Source of the DNA: Venturia oleaginea
Taxonomy: Eukaryota; Ascomycota; Dothideomycetes; Venturiales; Venturiaceae
Length of the DNA stretch: 64,000 nucleotides
Direction of reading: 5' to 3'
NCBI GenBank assembly: GCA_013176395.1
Contig: JABMLP010000008.1
Location: forward strand, 930,001 to 994,000
The first letter of the stretch is position 1. Each line of letters starts with the position of its first letter. This document shows positions 12,106 through 23,311 of the stretch, one piece after another. The notes under the pieces were generated by a model that saw nothing but the letters and a program-made list of their open reading frames with translations, did no database searches and was not told the origin of the DNA. The position numbers and the translations under genes were made by a program.

Positions 12106-12495
12106 CTATCCTGGCAGATGGCATTGTTTGATATGTCTGTTCATTTCTCCGGGGCTGATCTTCAAGTCGAATTTGCCCTCCCACATGCACATTGGGCATG
12201 GTAGCAGATCTCAATATTCTACCTTCGGTCCGTGTACTTCTTTTATGTGATGTTTCATCTTTCCGCGATCGAGCCTTAGAACAGCTCTGCCCTCCCACAT
12301 GCAGAGTGGACACGGAAGCAGCTGTGGTTCTGGTTGTGGTGCTGTTGGCGGAGGTGGTCCTCGCCTTGTCGCCGGAGCTGCCCTCCATTCGTGCACTTCT
12401 GAGTGCTGAAATATCGACATCCACCATCCGGATTCTAATCTGGCGCAGCTCGACCATCGCCGTTGTCTCTTCTGCTGATGGTTCCGCCGGCCCAA
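12106..12495 (-). other. Candidate 3' exon(s): two tandem atypical zinc fingers split by an in-frame TGA
   Basis: The minus-strand frame from 12495 reads a Gln/Arg/Pro-rich linker, then a finger 'LLPCPLCMWEG' continuing to 'MKHHIKEVHG'. It then meets TGA at 12211-12213. In the same frame a second copy follows, 'LLPCPMCMWEG' to 'MNRHIKQCH', ending in TAG at 12106. Both fit C-X2-C-X17-H-X4-H, longer between the Cys and His pairs than the classical X12. The segment lies just downstream of the 12557-13711 gene on the same strand, and a donor (ggtaagta, near 12557) is present, so it may be that gene's last exon. The splice acceptor could not be fixed. The TGA means the second finger is either lost, read through, or a relic of a duplication. 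Confidence 0.4.
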
Positions 12496-12556
12496 GGAGT
12501 ATGCGTGTCAGGTTTAGACGGTTCTCTGGATGGGTATCGTAACTGTCCTCGAGTAC

Positions 12557-13711
12557 TTACCCTTGGAGGTTATGGTTTACGAAAATTTCAGCCATCCTAG
12601 GTCTGAGTCGATCAACAATCTCTTGGAGGCCGCCTTTACGGAATGGCATCTCCACAAACCTGTGGTTGACCGCTATTTCCTTGGAAGGCATTCTGTAGCC
12701 AATGGATAAAAGACGTACTCCCCATGACCAGTCTTCTATGTAAACAGAACCTGTGGTAGGGGCGCTGGGCTTCCAGCCCAATTTGAGATATGTTTTGGTA
12801 ACGAATACGGCCTCTGAGCGGCGCCCTAGATGAGACTTCACTGTTCGCTGCTCCCATAGGTCAGCGATACTCAGCGCGGTATCAAACAATCCTCGGACGT
12901 AGGCAAGGGCAAAAAGTAGTAGCGATAGGTCGAAATGGAGTTCACCAATCTCAGTATTGTAGATGGAAAGAGAAACAAAATCTTTGGACGCCTGAATAAC
13001 TTGATCCCTATAGTCCTTTATGAATGGTGACGTGGTTTTGGCGCCGACCCCATATATTCCATTTCGGGCGAAGAAGTCAACGTCTGTCCATCTGAATGTT
13101 GAGCTCGTTGCTCTGAAGTGCTTCTTGGAGTTGCTGGATGGTGTTCCTGCCCTGCTGCGTTTATGTAACATGAGGGACGAAGGTCGAGCTGCTGTAGGTA
13201 TAAGGCGACACAAACAGTGAAGGTCGTAGTCCTGCTTGTGAAGACTTCTCCACAGCAGTTCAAGGGCGTCGCGATTGATTGGCTCGCGGGAGGGAGGGGG
13301 CTCTTGGTGAGTCTGTGGCTGTTGATAAGATACTGAATCCAACAATCTTTCATTTTCAAAGAATGTTGGACACCAGGTTGCGAGTGTTTGTAGTAAATGA
13401 GTAAGGGTTAGGTTGAGGACTTCCTTCGGAGGCTTTCGCCCGCCGTTTTGATGAGCGTACTGTTCTTCAAAAGCTGATAAGAACTCCAGACTGGTCTTGA
13501 AGATATGATCCGATCTGTAGATCTCACCAGCCGTCGTAGGCTGATCGGTGTGAAGAATTTGCTTCATTACGAAGGATTCGAACAATAGGTTTGTACTTTC
13601 CCTCGCGGTAAGAACATCATGTGAATGACTCTGGTACAGCCAATTCTTAGCATGTTGTTGAATGTGGTTCTCAACTGTTGCTCGTAATGCTTTCGGTCCA
13701 GTCTCAGTCAC
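12557..13711 (-). CDS. Unrecognised protein, main exon (possible zinc-finger protein)
   Basis: An uninterrupted 384-codon minus-strand frame with protein-like composition, ending at a TAA that overlaps a good donor site. No known domain was recognised. Visible features are an N-terminal helical part ('LRATVENHIQQHAKNWLYQ'), a Gln/Pro-rich linker, then a possible globular part with 'YIEDWSWGVRLLSIGYRMP'. Upstream, a sequence with branch gctaac and acceptor 'gatatctag' ending at about 13730 suggests that a 5' exon joins before 'SCIGVTETGPK'. The 5' exon (perhaps within 13750-13970) could not be fixed in frame. Downstream, the same strand carries two atypical zinc fingers. No neighbour suggests a function; it may be a lineage-restricted gene. 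Confidence 0.6.
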   Translation of the reverse strand: MTETGPKALRATVENHIQQHAKNWLYQSHSHDVLTARESTNLLFESFVMKQILHTDQPTTAGEIYRSDHIFKTSLEFLSAFEEQYAHQNGGRKPPKEVLNLTLTHLLQTLATWCPTFFENERLLDSVSYQQPQTHQEPPPSREPINRDALELLWRSLHKQDYDLHCLCRLIPTAARPSSLMLHKRSRAGTPSSNSKKHFRATSSTFRWTDVDFFARNGIYGVGAKTTSPFIKDYRDQVIQASKDFVSLSIYNTEIGELHFDLSLLLFALAYVRGLFDTALSIADLWEQRTVKSHLGRRSEAVFVTKTYLKLGWKPSAPTTGSVYIEDWSWGVRLLSIGYRMPSKEIAVNHRFVEMPFRKGGLQEIVDRLRPRMAEIFVNHNLQG

Positions 13712-15205
13712 ACCAATGCAGCTGTCTAGATATCGTATAGATCGTTAGCCAAATTTCCTCGGCTGTCATAGGCTCTTCGTCCTCGAGGCCCTGGACTTGT
13801 CGTTCGAAACGCCGCCTCTGTGCAGTTACCATAATGACATGTTCATATTCAATTGCTCCATCTTCGGTCCTTTTCGCCCTATTCTCTCGCACCATTGTCT
13901 TCACCACCATCGCGCTCACTGCCGTCGCCTTCACCACTGTCGCGCTCACTGCCGTGGCGCTCACACCCATCGAAGGACATTTATAACGCAGACTGATTCC
14001 TGTCAGTCATTGACACAGCGGTGGATCCGAGAAGACCAAGAGGTCCACCCCTACTGCTGACCAGGAAGTTGATTCTGGAGGGAGGAACGAGAGTGGAATC
14101 GGTGTCATCGAAGAGGAGGGTGCTGAGGAAGGTGGTTCTAAATGGAGACACGAGATTGGGATGGGTGTCACCGAAGAGGAGGATGCTGAAATTGAGGACG
14201 ATACAATGCCAGAGATGCCTATGGGGACCGTAAACAACAGATGGGATCTACAACGGTGCAATGAGCTTATGGCGCATCCAGCCCATTCCTTCAGTACCAT
14301 GGAATCTGGAGAGCAGCAACGGTTCCAGTCGAGCGTCCATAACCAGACGCCACCCCGATCTACTATGAATATGATGCTCGAGAATCCTGCCTAGGAGCTT
14401 GGGACTAGGTTGAGGCTCTTGATGCTTTTCAACGATCGAAGTTGTATCAGTTGTGTTTTGACTAGAAATCATGAAAATATTAGCCACAATACGAACCCCA
14501 TAATTCACGATGTGGTTCCCCCTCATTAACAACCACGACGTCCTGGATGAGAGTCTTATTGGTTGAATGAAGCTTCTTGCAGCAGTGACTACACTCATGC
14601 TCTGTGGCCAGCTGGCACGATCTGAACCTATTTTCACCGGGGTTTCGAGAATACATACCCCAACAATCAACATGCTATGTATCGTTTGATCCACGATGTT
14701 TCTACCATCTCGCCAAACGATGTGGCCTGTGTTATGGTGTAAGAACATGATGTACCTTCGAATCGACGATTCGGGTGAAATTCGAGCCAATGATATTGTC
14801 GGGTGGTGATCGAATCGACACTGGACTATGGGGAATGGTGAGACCTGCAACTGTGACCAATTCCCTCCGAGAGGCTTATGTGCTGATACGAAGTTGCCTG
14901 CACAGCGGTCTCGTGAATAAATCGTATGCTCTGTCAGAAATTCAGCTACTCCGATCGTGGTTGCAGATATTTGTGTCGTAGCGAATCAATTCTCAGTAGG
15001 GATTTTGATTGACGAACCTGCATAACGACTTTTGCCGTTTCTATGCCTCTTAAGAACCAGCCTTCTACTCCGATGCTTTCTGTCTGGACTTTCCACAGCT
15101 CCATCCCGCCGGCTCCTCTTCAGCTGGAGTGCACGAGAGAGAATCGAAGGCTTTCTTCCCGTAACTCCAGTACCACCAAGATCGAAATCGACTTAGTGAA
15201 GACGG

Positions 15206-15245
15206 GATTCATCACGATTCATCACGATTCATCATCACGATTCAT
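15206..15245. repeat. Short tandem repeat CATCACGATT, 3-4 units
   Basis: Consecutive ATTCATCACG units, one with an extra CAT triplet. Confidence 0.8.
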
Positions 15246-15334
15246 AAACATTCTCCTATAGGGCACGGGTTCGGGTCCGAGAACCATCGACGATTGCATC
15301 GGCACAAGAGCCAATAATAGCCAGACTGCAATCG

Positions 15335-17110
15335 CGATCGATTGAGCCTCTCGTCGCGAGGCGTCCTTTTGGCAATTGTCGCCATGACCGATTTCAATAC
15401 GCTAGGTACTGATGCAGACGTAAGGTCTGGAGACGCTTCCTGAGTTCTTGTGATACGTCAGGAATCTTTCCACCACTCACGATTACAGATACACACTCAC
15501 CTCGAACTGGTTCCAGGGAATCAGGTTTCTGACCTTGCAACACCTGTCCTTGTGTAGCCCATCGCTCAATCTCTTCACCCAGATTACTTCGACATTGCTT
15601 TCGGATCCCCGAATCTCATATCACGTGCTCCAGAATCGGATCGCGGGAGTCTGTTGTCCAGCCGCGACTGACCTGCTGAGCAACAGCGGGATGTGGTACG
15701 CAACGTTCAAAAACGTGGGTTCTATTGTCGGACAAGGTTCGATCGATTGGCACAACCATCGCGATCCAAATCCAAACAAGACCTTGAAGACCATAACAGG
15801 GAGTGTTGCGGTCCGACACGCTCATGCTCTTCCTGCAGCCGTCTGCAATTTCCCAAAAGCGAAATCACCGGAGCTCTCTCCTTCGCGATGCTGAGTGGTT
15901 ATTTGCATCAGCTCCGGCCACCTTTTTTGACTGTCAAATCGCCGATCTGAACAGAGATTCCACTTCTCGTACGTTTTGTGGTCTGATGGCTCTGATAACC
16001 GCGGGTCAGCAGTGAGGTTTCGTATCGATTCACCCCGGGTAGTTCGCTGCTAAGGCTGCACCCGAAGAGGATAAATGAGCCATGTTGCAACGATTGACAG
16101 AATCTGGGATTCGACTATTGTGATTGGACCTCCAATGTATTTCTTCTTACCTTCGGTCGTGGAAGGGCTTCCAACTGCGCACCGTTCGTCGCAAACGCGC
16201 GTGCCACGCGATCATCGGACCGGCCTCTGTGTCATCCAGATAAATACGTCGATCGATGATGGAGCAATTCTCTAGATCGGGACGAGACAGACAAATTTTC
16301 ACAATGTCTGGATTGAGTGTGTCAGAATCTGTCACTTACCTAGCAAATTTCAATCGGTATTAGTACAGTCAAATGATATCTCGACATCTGTATTTCTTCC
16401 ATCATCGACCATCGTCGATATGGCGCGGCAAGGCTGAGAAGGCGGGTTTCGAAATTGGCGAACGCAATGGAGCGCCGTTAGAGGCGTGAGGATGAGATCG
16501 AGCGATGGTGGAAAGTCACAGTTTGTCACCGACTAGGGTCCTCACGATCTCTCCCACAACGCGATGAAGCTAGATCAAGGGTTTGTCCGCGACTGGGCCA
16601 GACTTTTAGAGGGCGGCGTTATTACCGTATACTCTGATTGATCCCGCGAGAGTGAGTCTCGAAGTAGTAGCAGCTAAACTCTAGGGAGTTTAGCAGCTAC
16701 TTCTTCGACCAATGCATCGATTATCTATAAGGATTGTCTTCATCCGGAATATTACGGTATAGGCGGCCCACTGATTTCTGCATGACGCTCAGGGTCTGCG
16801 ATCCAGAACCTGCCACAGCTCGATCGTGCCGTACCAGCGCGCCCCAGGTTAGTTTCACCTTTCTAATTGATATCGATTGGTTAGTAAGCTGCTCGGTACC
16901 GGCGCACCCCAGGTTAGTTTCAACGACAAATAGGAAACAGCTCTCCAAAGGGTAGATTCGCCAATCAGTGGCTTGATATCTTGTCGATCAGCTTACCAAC
17001 CAGTTGATACCGATCAGAAGTTGAAATTAACCTGGTGGAATTTATGTGACAAATCGAGCGATTCGATCGTCGACACCCTGTTCATCGGTTCCGCTTGTCC
17101 TCACGATCGA
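15335..17110. promoter_or_regulatory. Cluster of CGATCG sites upstream of frq
   Basis: CGATCGAT occurs at 15335-15342, 15740-15747 and 16250-16257. Further CGATCG cores lie near 16821, 17065 and 17104. Six copies of a hexamer in 1.8 kb is far above the roughly one per 4 kb expected by chance. In Neurospora the White Collar Complex binds paired GATC/CGAT-type elements (C-box and light-response elements) upstream of frq. That these sites do the same here is inferred from position and motif. Confidence 0.5.
16834..17036. mobile_element. Relic copies of the CCAGCGCGCCCCAG inverted-repeat element
   Basis: A copy begins at 16834 (after TA at 16832-16833) with CCAGCGCGCCCCAG and matches the first ~65 bases of the element at 61597-61761, including the AATTGATATCGATTGG portion. 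A second start follows at 16899 (CCGGCGCACCCCAGG, after TA). An inverted copy of the same inner sequence lies at about 16980-17034. The copies are truncated and diverged. They sit 440-640 bp upstream of the frq start codon. Confidence 0.65.
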
Positions 17111-17145
17111 ACAAACAACATTCTTTCATCGAGCTTAACACTGCC

Positions 17146-17445
17146 ATGGCGGGTCCTACCGATCATGCGTTGCCCAAGGGCGAGTCTGTCCTCATCCATC
17201 ATCTTACTCCGCCGTCTCGACCTTTTCTTAGATTTTGCAATTCCACATCATACCTTCTTACTCTCGACCTCCATGGCAGTATAGCTGCACTTAGGCTAAC
17301 TTCTCAAAATCCACCTCTTCGTGTAACGTTGTACATTGACGACTCGGTTCCTGGTGTTCGCCGCCCTATTCTCCGAGTCGACACGCCTGCAACACAATCT
17401 CAGATTACGTCGTTGCAACTGGACTGCATGGATCCGACAGTGTAA
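17146..17445 (+). other. Upstream open reading frame (99 codons) in the frq leader
   Basis: An ATG in excellent context (gccATGg) opens a 99-codon frame that ends 28 bp before the frq start. Its predicted peptide has no known domain. The Neurospora frq transcript has a long leader with several upstream frames, so a uORF here fits the gene. Translation, and even inclusion in the mRNA, are not shown by the sequence. Confidence 0.4.
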
Positions 17446-17473
17446 AGGGCGAGTCCAGCAATAACGATTCAGC

Positions 17474-20442
17474 ATGATGGATGTGGAAGAGCAAAATATG
17501 TCGTCCGATTCCCAAAGTTCGACCCTGAACCACCGCCGGCCACCAGCTCACAGATCCGTGTCGTTGTTGCATTCACCAAGGCACTCGTCAAGCCACATTC
17601 GACGTGTTCGTCAAAAGCCTACAGTAGGCTTCGTGGCGGACGTCTCTACTAGGTTATCGCAGCCAGCATGCCCTGAAAAGAACAGTTCTGGCGAAAGCAG
17701 CAATGCCGAGAAGTGGTTTGAGAAATTGAACAACAATGTAAAAACGAGAGCCACCGCACTGGACGACAGTAAGCTTTCGCCTCAGGCTTTAGCCATCTGC
17801 TTTTTGTTTAACAATTCTTAGATGATCCTCCATTTTTTCTTCGCAATTCTTCCTCATCCGAAGCGTCACCCAACGTGGCCAACGAAGCACAATCCCAACC
17901 GCATAATGCTTCGCTGAGCTTGCCTTTCCGCGCCCCGTCATTGTTCCCACCACGTAGCCAAGAAGACAGTTCTGATGAGTTTCGAAGCGTAATTGATGAC
18001 CTCACCATCGAGAACAAAAGGCTTCGAAAAAAACTTCGTAAATACGAGAAGTTACACGACACTCATTTGCAGGCTGACAAACTATTTGAAATTCGAATAC
18101 ACAGATTGCCAGCCGACAAACGACGAGAACTGGAGGAGACGCTACAGAAGTTCGCGACCGACCTTGAGACACCACAAGACTCAAAGCAATTAGGCAAGAC
18201 TACCGAGCGATTTGCGGCTAAACTGCAGACAGCATCATCACTCGCCAACACAGATTCTGGATATGCTTCTATGTCTGGCCAAAACCAATCTCTGCAGTCA
18301 GGGCAGGGAAACAATGTTCGAGCGATGCCACAGCCTGGCATGTCTCAGGAGCAACAGCAAAATATACAGAGTTATCTCCACGAGATACCTGTCGGGCTGT
18401 TTCCACAACATAGGCCGACAATGACGGAAAAGTCCAGGCGGAAACTAGTAGTTCGAAGGATGGAGCAAATTTTCGCCGGGAAAGGCGCTGCAAACTCTGG
18501 CCACCAACAGCCGATTCAACAACAAGAAGTGTCCGACTCAGCAGCCCACGCTGATCGTGTGGATCAAGGAAGAGAAGGACGGGAACATGATTTGGAAGGT
18601 TCTAGGGAAGCCAGAATTGTGCCCATCTCGAAGCATCATGGGGAAAGCAAATCAAATACAACTCGAGTTCAGGAGTATGTTGAATCGATGGACGTTGACC
18701 GGAAAACACACCGCGGAGATGACGACTCATACGATTCGCCAGACCAACGACCAACCCGACCTCTGGACTTGGATCCCCATCGTGCACAAGTACCCTCAGA
18801 CAATATAAGGTATATGCGCCATCTAGGATTCTCTCCGCCTGAGGCAGGTGCAAAGGCCAACTTGGCAGATGATCATGGCTGGGTCTACCTAAATGTTCTC
18901 ACAAACATGGCTCAGCTGCACACTATCAACGTGACCATCGATTTTGTCAAGAGATCCATTTCGGAATATAGCGACAAACTCGAGCTCTCTGCCGACGGAC
19001 GAAAGGTCAGATGGAAGGGCGGTGCTTCGCTCACCAGAACCAGTTCTGATGGATCTCCAGATGCTGCTCATGGATCAATGACAACCACTGGGAAGTCTAT
19101 GGATGCCCCTGATATGTTTCATCGTACGCTTGCCAAATCCGCCGCAAAGCAAACAGCCAACAAGCTCGCATACAAACCGCTCTTCTTTCGACAGGAAGAA
19201 CCTAGCGACTCAGATGAAGAGGAATCTGCCACCTGCACATCACCGGCGAGAATCAATGCAGGAGGATCGGCTGGTGTGGGTAGCGATGGACAGCTTCTAA
19301 GTTCACCAAGGCGACGTCGCGGCGAGGATGGCCCAATCATTTTCTACAACAAAGCCAAATTCTTCACTGATCTCAGTGGCGATGATCACGGAATGAAAAT
19401 TGATATGGGAAATGTCAGACATTATTCTACGAACAGCCTCTATCCGGTTGGACTTTCGCGGAATCCTTCCTTGGACGAGGGCGAGTGTGGCGAGAAACGT
19501 GGACCACTTTCCAAGGAAGGTGTTATCATGACTGACGCCGTAGATAATGATCAGTCAAGTTCTAGTGATGTGGTCACTGGCCTTTCAAGACCGGCCTCGA
19601 GCCGAACTTCGTCGGATGATGACATTCCGAAGAGTCCCATCAATTTTGAAGTTTCGGGAATCGGCGGTGTGCACCCATCCGACAATTTTTCCATCAACAT
19701 CAGAAGTCGCCAGCGTCTGGCCGCCGAAGCTTCCCTTCCAACTATTCCTGAGGCGAAGATCAAGCACTATACATCACGAATTCACGATATTCTCGCCGAA
19801 ACCCACCTCGATCCTTCGCAATCAAAGAAAGGCCAGCACCAAACTATCGTTGACGAGATCATAAAATCAGAACGAAAAGATTTACCGGCTTCCAGATTAC
19901 CTGATCCATCGTTTTACCATTTTGATGGCAATGGAGATGACTCTGAAGATTCCATGTATGACTCTGATTCAGAGTCAAACGGTTCTACCGCTTCCACCAC
20001 TGCTCCAGACCTGGCACACCGCGCTGTTCCTATCTCGGCACCTCAATTCATGAACTGGACAGCTGCAACTCCTTACAACGCTGGCCGCATCCTCAGTGAG
20101 GAGTCTGAGGATGATATTGATGATCAAAGCATGGACGGCGAAAATGGGGTCGACGATGACGACGGTAGCATCGATATGCTTGCCCTTGCCCGCCAAATCG
20201 ATCCTAATCTCATACGAGCGAAGGAGAGAGAATACGATGGTGGTATGGCTGATAGACTTGCCGAGGAGATTCCTGCTGGTAGCTCAGCTGCTACTGCTGG
20301 TGGGGGAAGCGGGTTCAATTCTCCACAGCTGTATCATGCTGGGAAGAAAGTCCCTAGTTTGAAGAGGGCGAGGGAGGAGGGTTCGTCTGGGGAAAAGGTG
20401 CAAATGAAGAGCCCTAAGTTAGAGGGACAGCAGGTTCGGTGA
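17474..20442 (+). CDS. frq: Frequency clock protein FRQ
   Basis: Two exons, 17474-17768 and 17822-20442 (53-bp intron), encode 971 residues, close to Neurospora FRQ (989). FRQ is the negative element of the fungal circadian loop: with FRH and casein kinase I it inhibits the White Collar Complex. Family marks are 'GESSNAEKWFEKLNNNVK' before the intron, 'DPPFFLRNSSSSE' completed by the splice, a basic coiled coil at about residues 155-195 ('LTIENKRLRKKLRKYEK'), 'LPADKRRELEETLQKFA', and the conserved block 'GWVYLNVLTNMAQLHTINV' at about residue 451 followed by 'DGRKVRWKGG'. Many Ser/Thr-Pro and acidic PEST-like tracts precede a strongly acidic C-terminal third, as expected of a hyperphosphorylated protein. 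The start was chosen as the first of two adjacent Met codons. Regulation is probably by light and clock through the upstream CGATCG sites. Confidence 0.95.
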
Positions 20443-21712
20443 AGGATACGGACTTGGTCTTATTTATGGTGTGGGCATTGCATTCTTGGGTATACGGCGA
20501 TCATGGTTTCTGTCATCTGATACCCCCAGGTCCTTGTTATAGGTCCTTGATGATTTGATTAGCATGGCGCTGGATTTATGGTTCATCGATGACATGTATG
20601 TATTACGGCTTTCTGTATATTAAACGATTGGATGCATGTTTACTACTTTAACTCTCTCAATAGTGAGCGTGAGGTTTGGTTGGGCTTTCTTGATAACCTC
20701 CGTCTACACGTCGATCACCACCTCCAGGGTTCTACTTCGCTTCTCCGCTTTCATAGATCCTCTGCGACACATCGCTCCCAGTGGATTTCTTGCGTGTCAT
20801 CCCAGATCACCTCCACATGCAGTTGCAGCTTGCCTACCCCCACCTGCCTCGTGTCAAGTGACTCCGCTCGACTGGGTAAGGAGGTCAAATATAGCAGGTA
20901 AGCCGCAATTCCATCCGGGGCAGGAAATCCTTGAACTATACGTAGTACACGTCCGGGTTAAGATACGCCTCCAGTACCACTATCACAAAAGCCATCATTC
21001 AACTACCCGTAACCCTCTCCCCCATCTTCTCGCTCTTCCTCATCGGCTATCTAAAATCAGCCAGCTGTACGACAACAAATGCAACCTAGCCGCTGCAGAT
21101 TGTCCAGCCCGAGAAAGCGTAGAGAACCTTATGAATAGCCGGGGAGACGGGACTCTTGCTGGATGTCATGGCGATGTACCGGGCTATCAGATTCGTTTCG
21201 GGGAAAGTTGGAAATGTGTGAGTAACGGTCTTGATTTCCAAATTATGTTATTGGTGTTTGGTTTGAGTGCGGATGACTTTTCTGGGGGTTTGGTGTATAA
21301 TTGGCAGACAGGCTGGTTCTATTGACTTTCTGTGGCCAGTTTTTCTTGATCAGGAAGCGGTGTTTGGTAATCTATCAGCGGACAAAGATTGCCATTTGAG
21401 AAGGGGAGGCGTACTTGTGAGCGACGGGATGGGGCAATGATAGGTGTACCTAAATATCTTGGTGTTGTATTAAAAGAGTATGAATTGGGATATTATAATT
21501 ATGTTTAATCGAGTCTCAATTGATAATGGAAAGCAGAGTAAAAGAACCAAAAGTGGTGGAAATGTAGCCAAAATGAAGTCCTCATCACGAGTTAGCGTGA
21601 GACGCGTTCTCAAAGATGTTGAACGCGTCCAGCAGTCTATTCCATCATCATCACTTTCCTTGCCAATACCTCGCGTGCCTTGTCACAACCATCAACCATT
21701 TAAACACCCTCA
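20443..21712. other. Intergenic region between frq and CMR1
   Basis: Contains the frq 3' region and the CMR1 promoter. An ATG-initiated 229-codon frame at 20636-21325 is present, but it has no recognisable domain or splice support and is not called. Confidence 0.45.
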
Positions 21713-23311
21713 ATGCCGCCCAAAGTAGAACTCAGCGACTATGAGCGCAAAAGACAGGAAACAATCGCAAAAAACCAAGCTCTCCTGCGAAACCTCGCGC
21801 TCGACGCCGCGCAAACCGGTCTCGCCTCTTCGACGCGTAAAAAGGCAACGACATCCACGAAACCCAAGAGGAAGGCTGCTCCCAAAGTAAAAGAAGAGAT
21901 CGTACCTCTGAGGACGTCATCGAGATTAAAGGGAATCGTTGCGGACAGTGAGGTTCACAAGCGGAAAGCCGAGGATGAGAGTGTTGCGCTACAACAAGCT
22001 GAGAGCGCGAAGAGGCAGAGAGTTAGTGGGGATCTACATGTTAGTGATATATTGGTTTCTGGAAAAGCCTGGGATGCGATTGGAGGTGTTGGACCTGCGG
22101 TACCTTATGAGAGGACGTTTACGGCACAGGATGTCAAGGAAACTACGGATAAAGAGCTGAGAGCTTTGAGACAACGGATGAGTGGGCTCAAATTATGGCA
22201 GGATGTGGAACCAAATCGGATCAAGATAACGCCGGAAAGGATATATTCTATGGCCTTCCATCCTACGGCAGAGAAAGCACTCATTTTCGCGGGTGATAAG
22301 AAGGGAAATCTGGGAATATTTGACAGCAGTCAGTCTACGACTGTCAAAGCTGTGGACGATGAGGACGAGGACACTTTCGAAGCGGCGATCACGACTCTGA
22401 AACCACATACTGGCGCCATTGCGGCTTTCCAATTCTCTCACTCTGATCCCAATGCTGTTTTTATGGCTTCACACGACTCTTCGATTCGTCGGTTAGATCT
22501 AGCAAAAGGCGTTGCGGTTGAGGTCTACGCGCCCGAAGACTCGAAATCAAACGACGGATTAACTGGCCTTCAAATCATCCCTCAAGATCCGAACATCCTC
22601 TATTTCACGAGTCTTTACGGCACCTTTGGTATTCACGATATGCGAGAATCGACGAAACCTCAACCTCAAACATTCGAACTTTCTGAAAAGAAGATCGGCG
22701 GATTCACGTTGCATCCCGCCTACCCCCATTTTATTGTCACGGCTTCTCTGGATCGGTATATGCGTCTCTGGGACTTACGCAAGATTTCTGGGAAGGCTGG
22801 GGAGAAGATGCCAGTTCTTGTTGGGGAACATCTTAGTAGATTAAGTGTCAGTCATGCTGCATTCAATGGAGCTGGACAGGTTGCAACGAGTTCTTATGAC
22901 GATACAATCAAAGTCTATGATTTCAGCGATTGTAAGAGTTGGGCAGCAGGCCATCAAGTGCAGGAGGAAGAGATGGAACCGAAGACTGTTATTAAACACA
23001 ACAACCAGACTGGGAGATGGGTCACGATGTATGTCTCTCATATTGCATTATTTCTTTCCGCCCCATACACATTGCTAATATGGTATCCAAGTCTCCGACC
23101 TCAATGGCACGAACGACCTTCAGATGGCATACAGAAATTCTGTATAGGCAATATGAACCGTTTCGTGGACATATATACTTCGAAGGGTGAACAATTGGCT
23201 CAACTTGGTGGTGAGGGAATAACGGCAGTTCCTGCTGTTGCGCAGTTTCACCCTACGAATGATTGGGTTGCTGCTGGGAGTGCAAGTGGGAAGTTATGTT
23301 TCTGGCAGTGA
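21713..23311 (+). CDS. CMR1: WD40 DNA damage-binding protein CMR1
   Basis: Exons 21713-23028 and 23092-23311, 511 residues. The 63-bp intron is a multiple of three without a stop, so the unspliced frame stays open; the donor gtatgt, branch gctaat and acceptor ccaag mark it. Cmr1 is a nuclear WD40 propeller protein linked to DNA damage and protein quality control at stalled replication. Visible are a Lys-rich N-terminus ('TKPKRKAAPKVKEE'), the family's 'SDYERKRQETIAKNQALLRN' start, and repeats such as 'SLDRYMRLWDLRK' and 'SSYDDTIKVYDF', ending 'GSASGKLCFWQ'. The length fits fungal Cmr1. The spliced junction reads 'GRWVTILRPQWHERP'. Confidence 0.93.
   Translation: MPPKVELSDYERKRQETIAKNQALLRNLALDAAQTGLASSTRKKATTSTKPKRKAAPKVKEEIVPLRTSSRLKGIVADSEVHKRKAEDESVALQQAESAKRQRVSGDLHVSDILVSGKAWDAIGGVGPAVPYERTFTAQDVKETTDKELRALRQRMSGLKLWQDVEPNRIKITPERIYSMAFHPTAEKALIFAGDKKGNLGIFDSSQSTTVKAVDDEDEDTFEAAITTLKPHTGAIAAFQFSHSDPNAVFMASHDSSIRRLDLAKGVAVEVYAPEDSKSNDGLTGLQIIPQDPNILYFTSLYGTFGIHDMRESTKPQPQTFELSEKKIGGFTLHPAYPHFIVTASLDRYMRLWDLRKISGKAGEKMPVLVGEHLSRLSVSHAAFNGAGQVATSSYDDTIKVYDFSDCKSWAAGHQVQEEEMEPKTVIKHNNQTGRWVTMYVSHIALFLSAPYTLLIWYPSLRPQWHERPSDGIQKFCIGNMNRFVDIYTSKGEQLAQLGGEGITAVPAVAQFHPTNDWVAAGSASGKLCFWQ

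Larger units (their letters stand above)
13712..17145. other. Long region upstream of frq, no intact gene established
   Basis: Holds the likely 5' end of the 12.6-13.7 kb gene, a Thr/Ser/Ala/Val low-complexity patch at 13880-13975, a plus-strand acidic open frame at about 14018-14397 ('GVTEEEDAEIEDD', no ATG before 14159), an overlapping 200-codon minus frame at 14248-14850 without a recognisable domain, a short CATCACGATT repeat at 15206-15245, and scattered CGATCG sites. I see no gene here that I would assert. Confidence 0.45.

Noticed and set aside
14248..14850. 200-codon minus frame upstream of the z-finger gene
   Set aside because: Overlaps an acidic low-complexity plus frame; begins at TTG; no recognisable family. 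Could hide an exon but not supported.
20636..21325. ATG-initiated 229-codon plus frame downstream of frq
   Set aside because: No domain, low-complexity composition and no splice or neighbour support; probably chance in the frq 3' flank.
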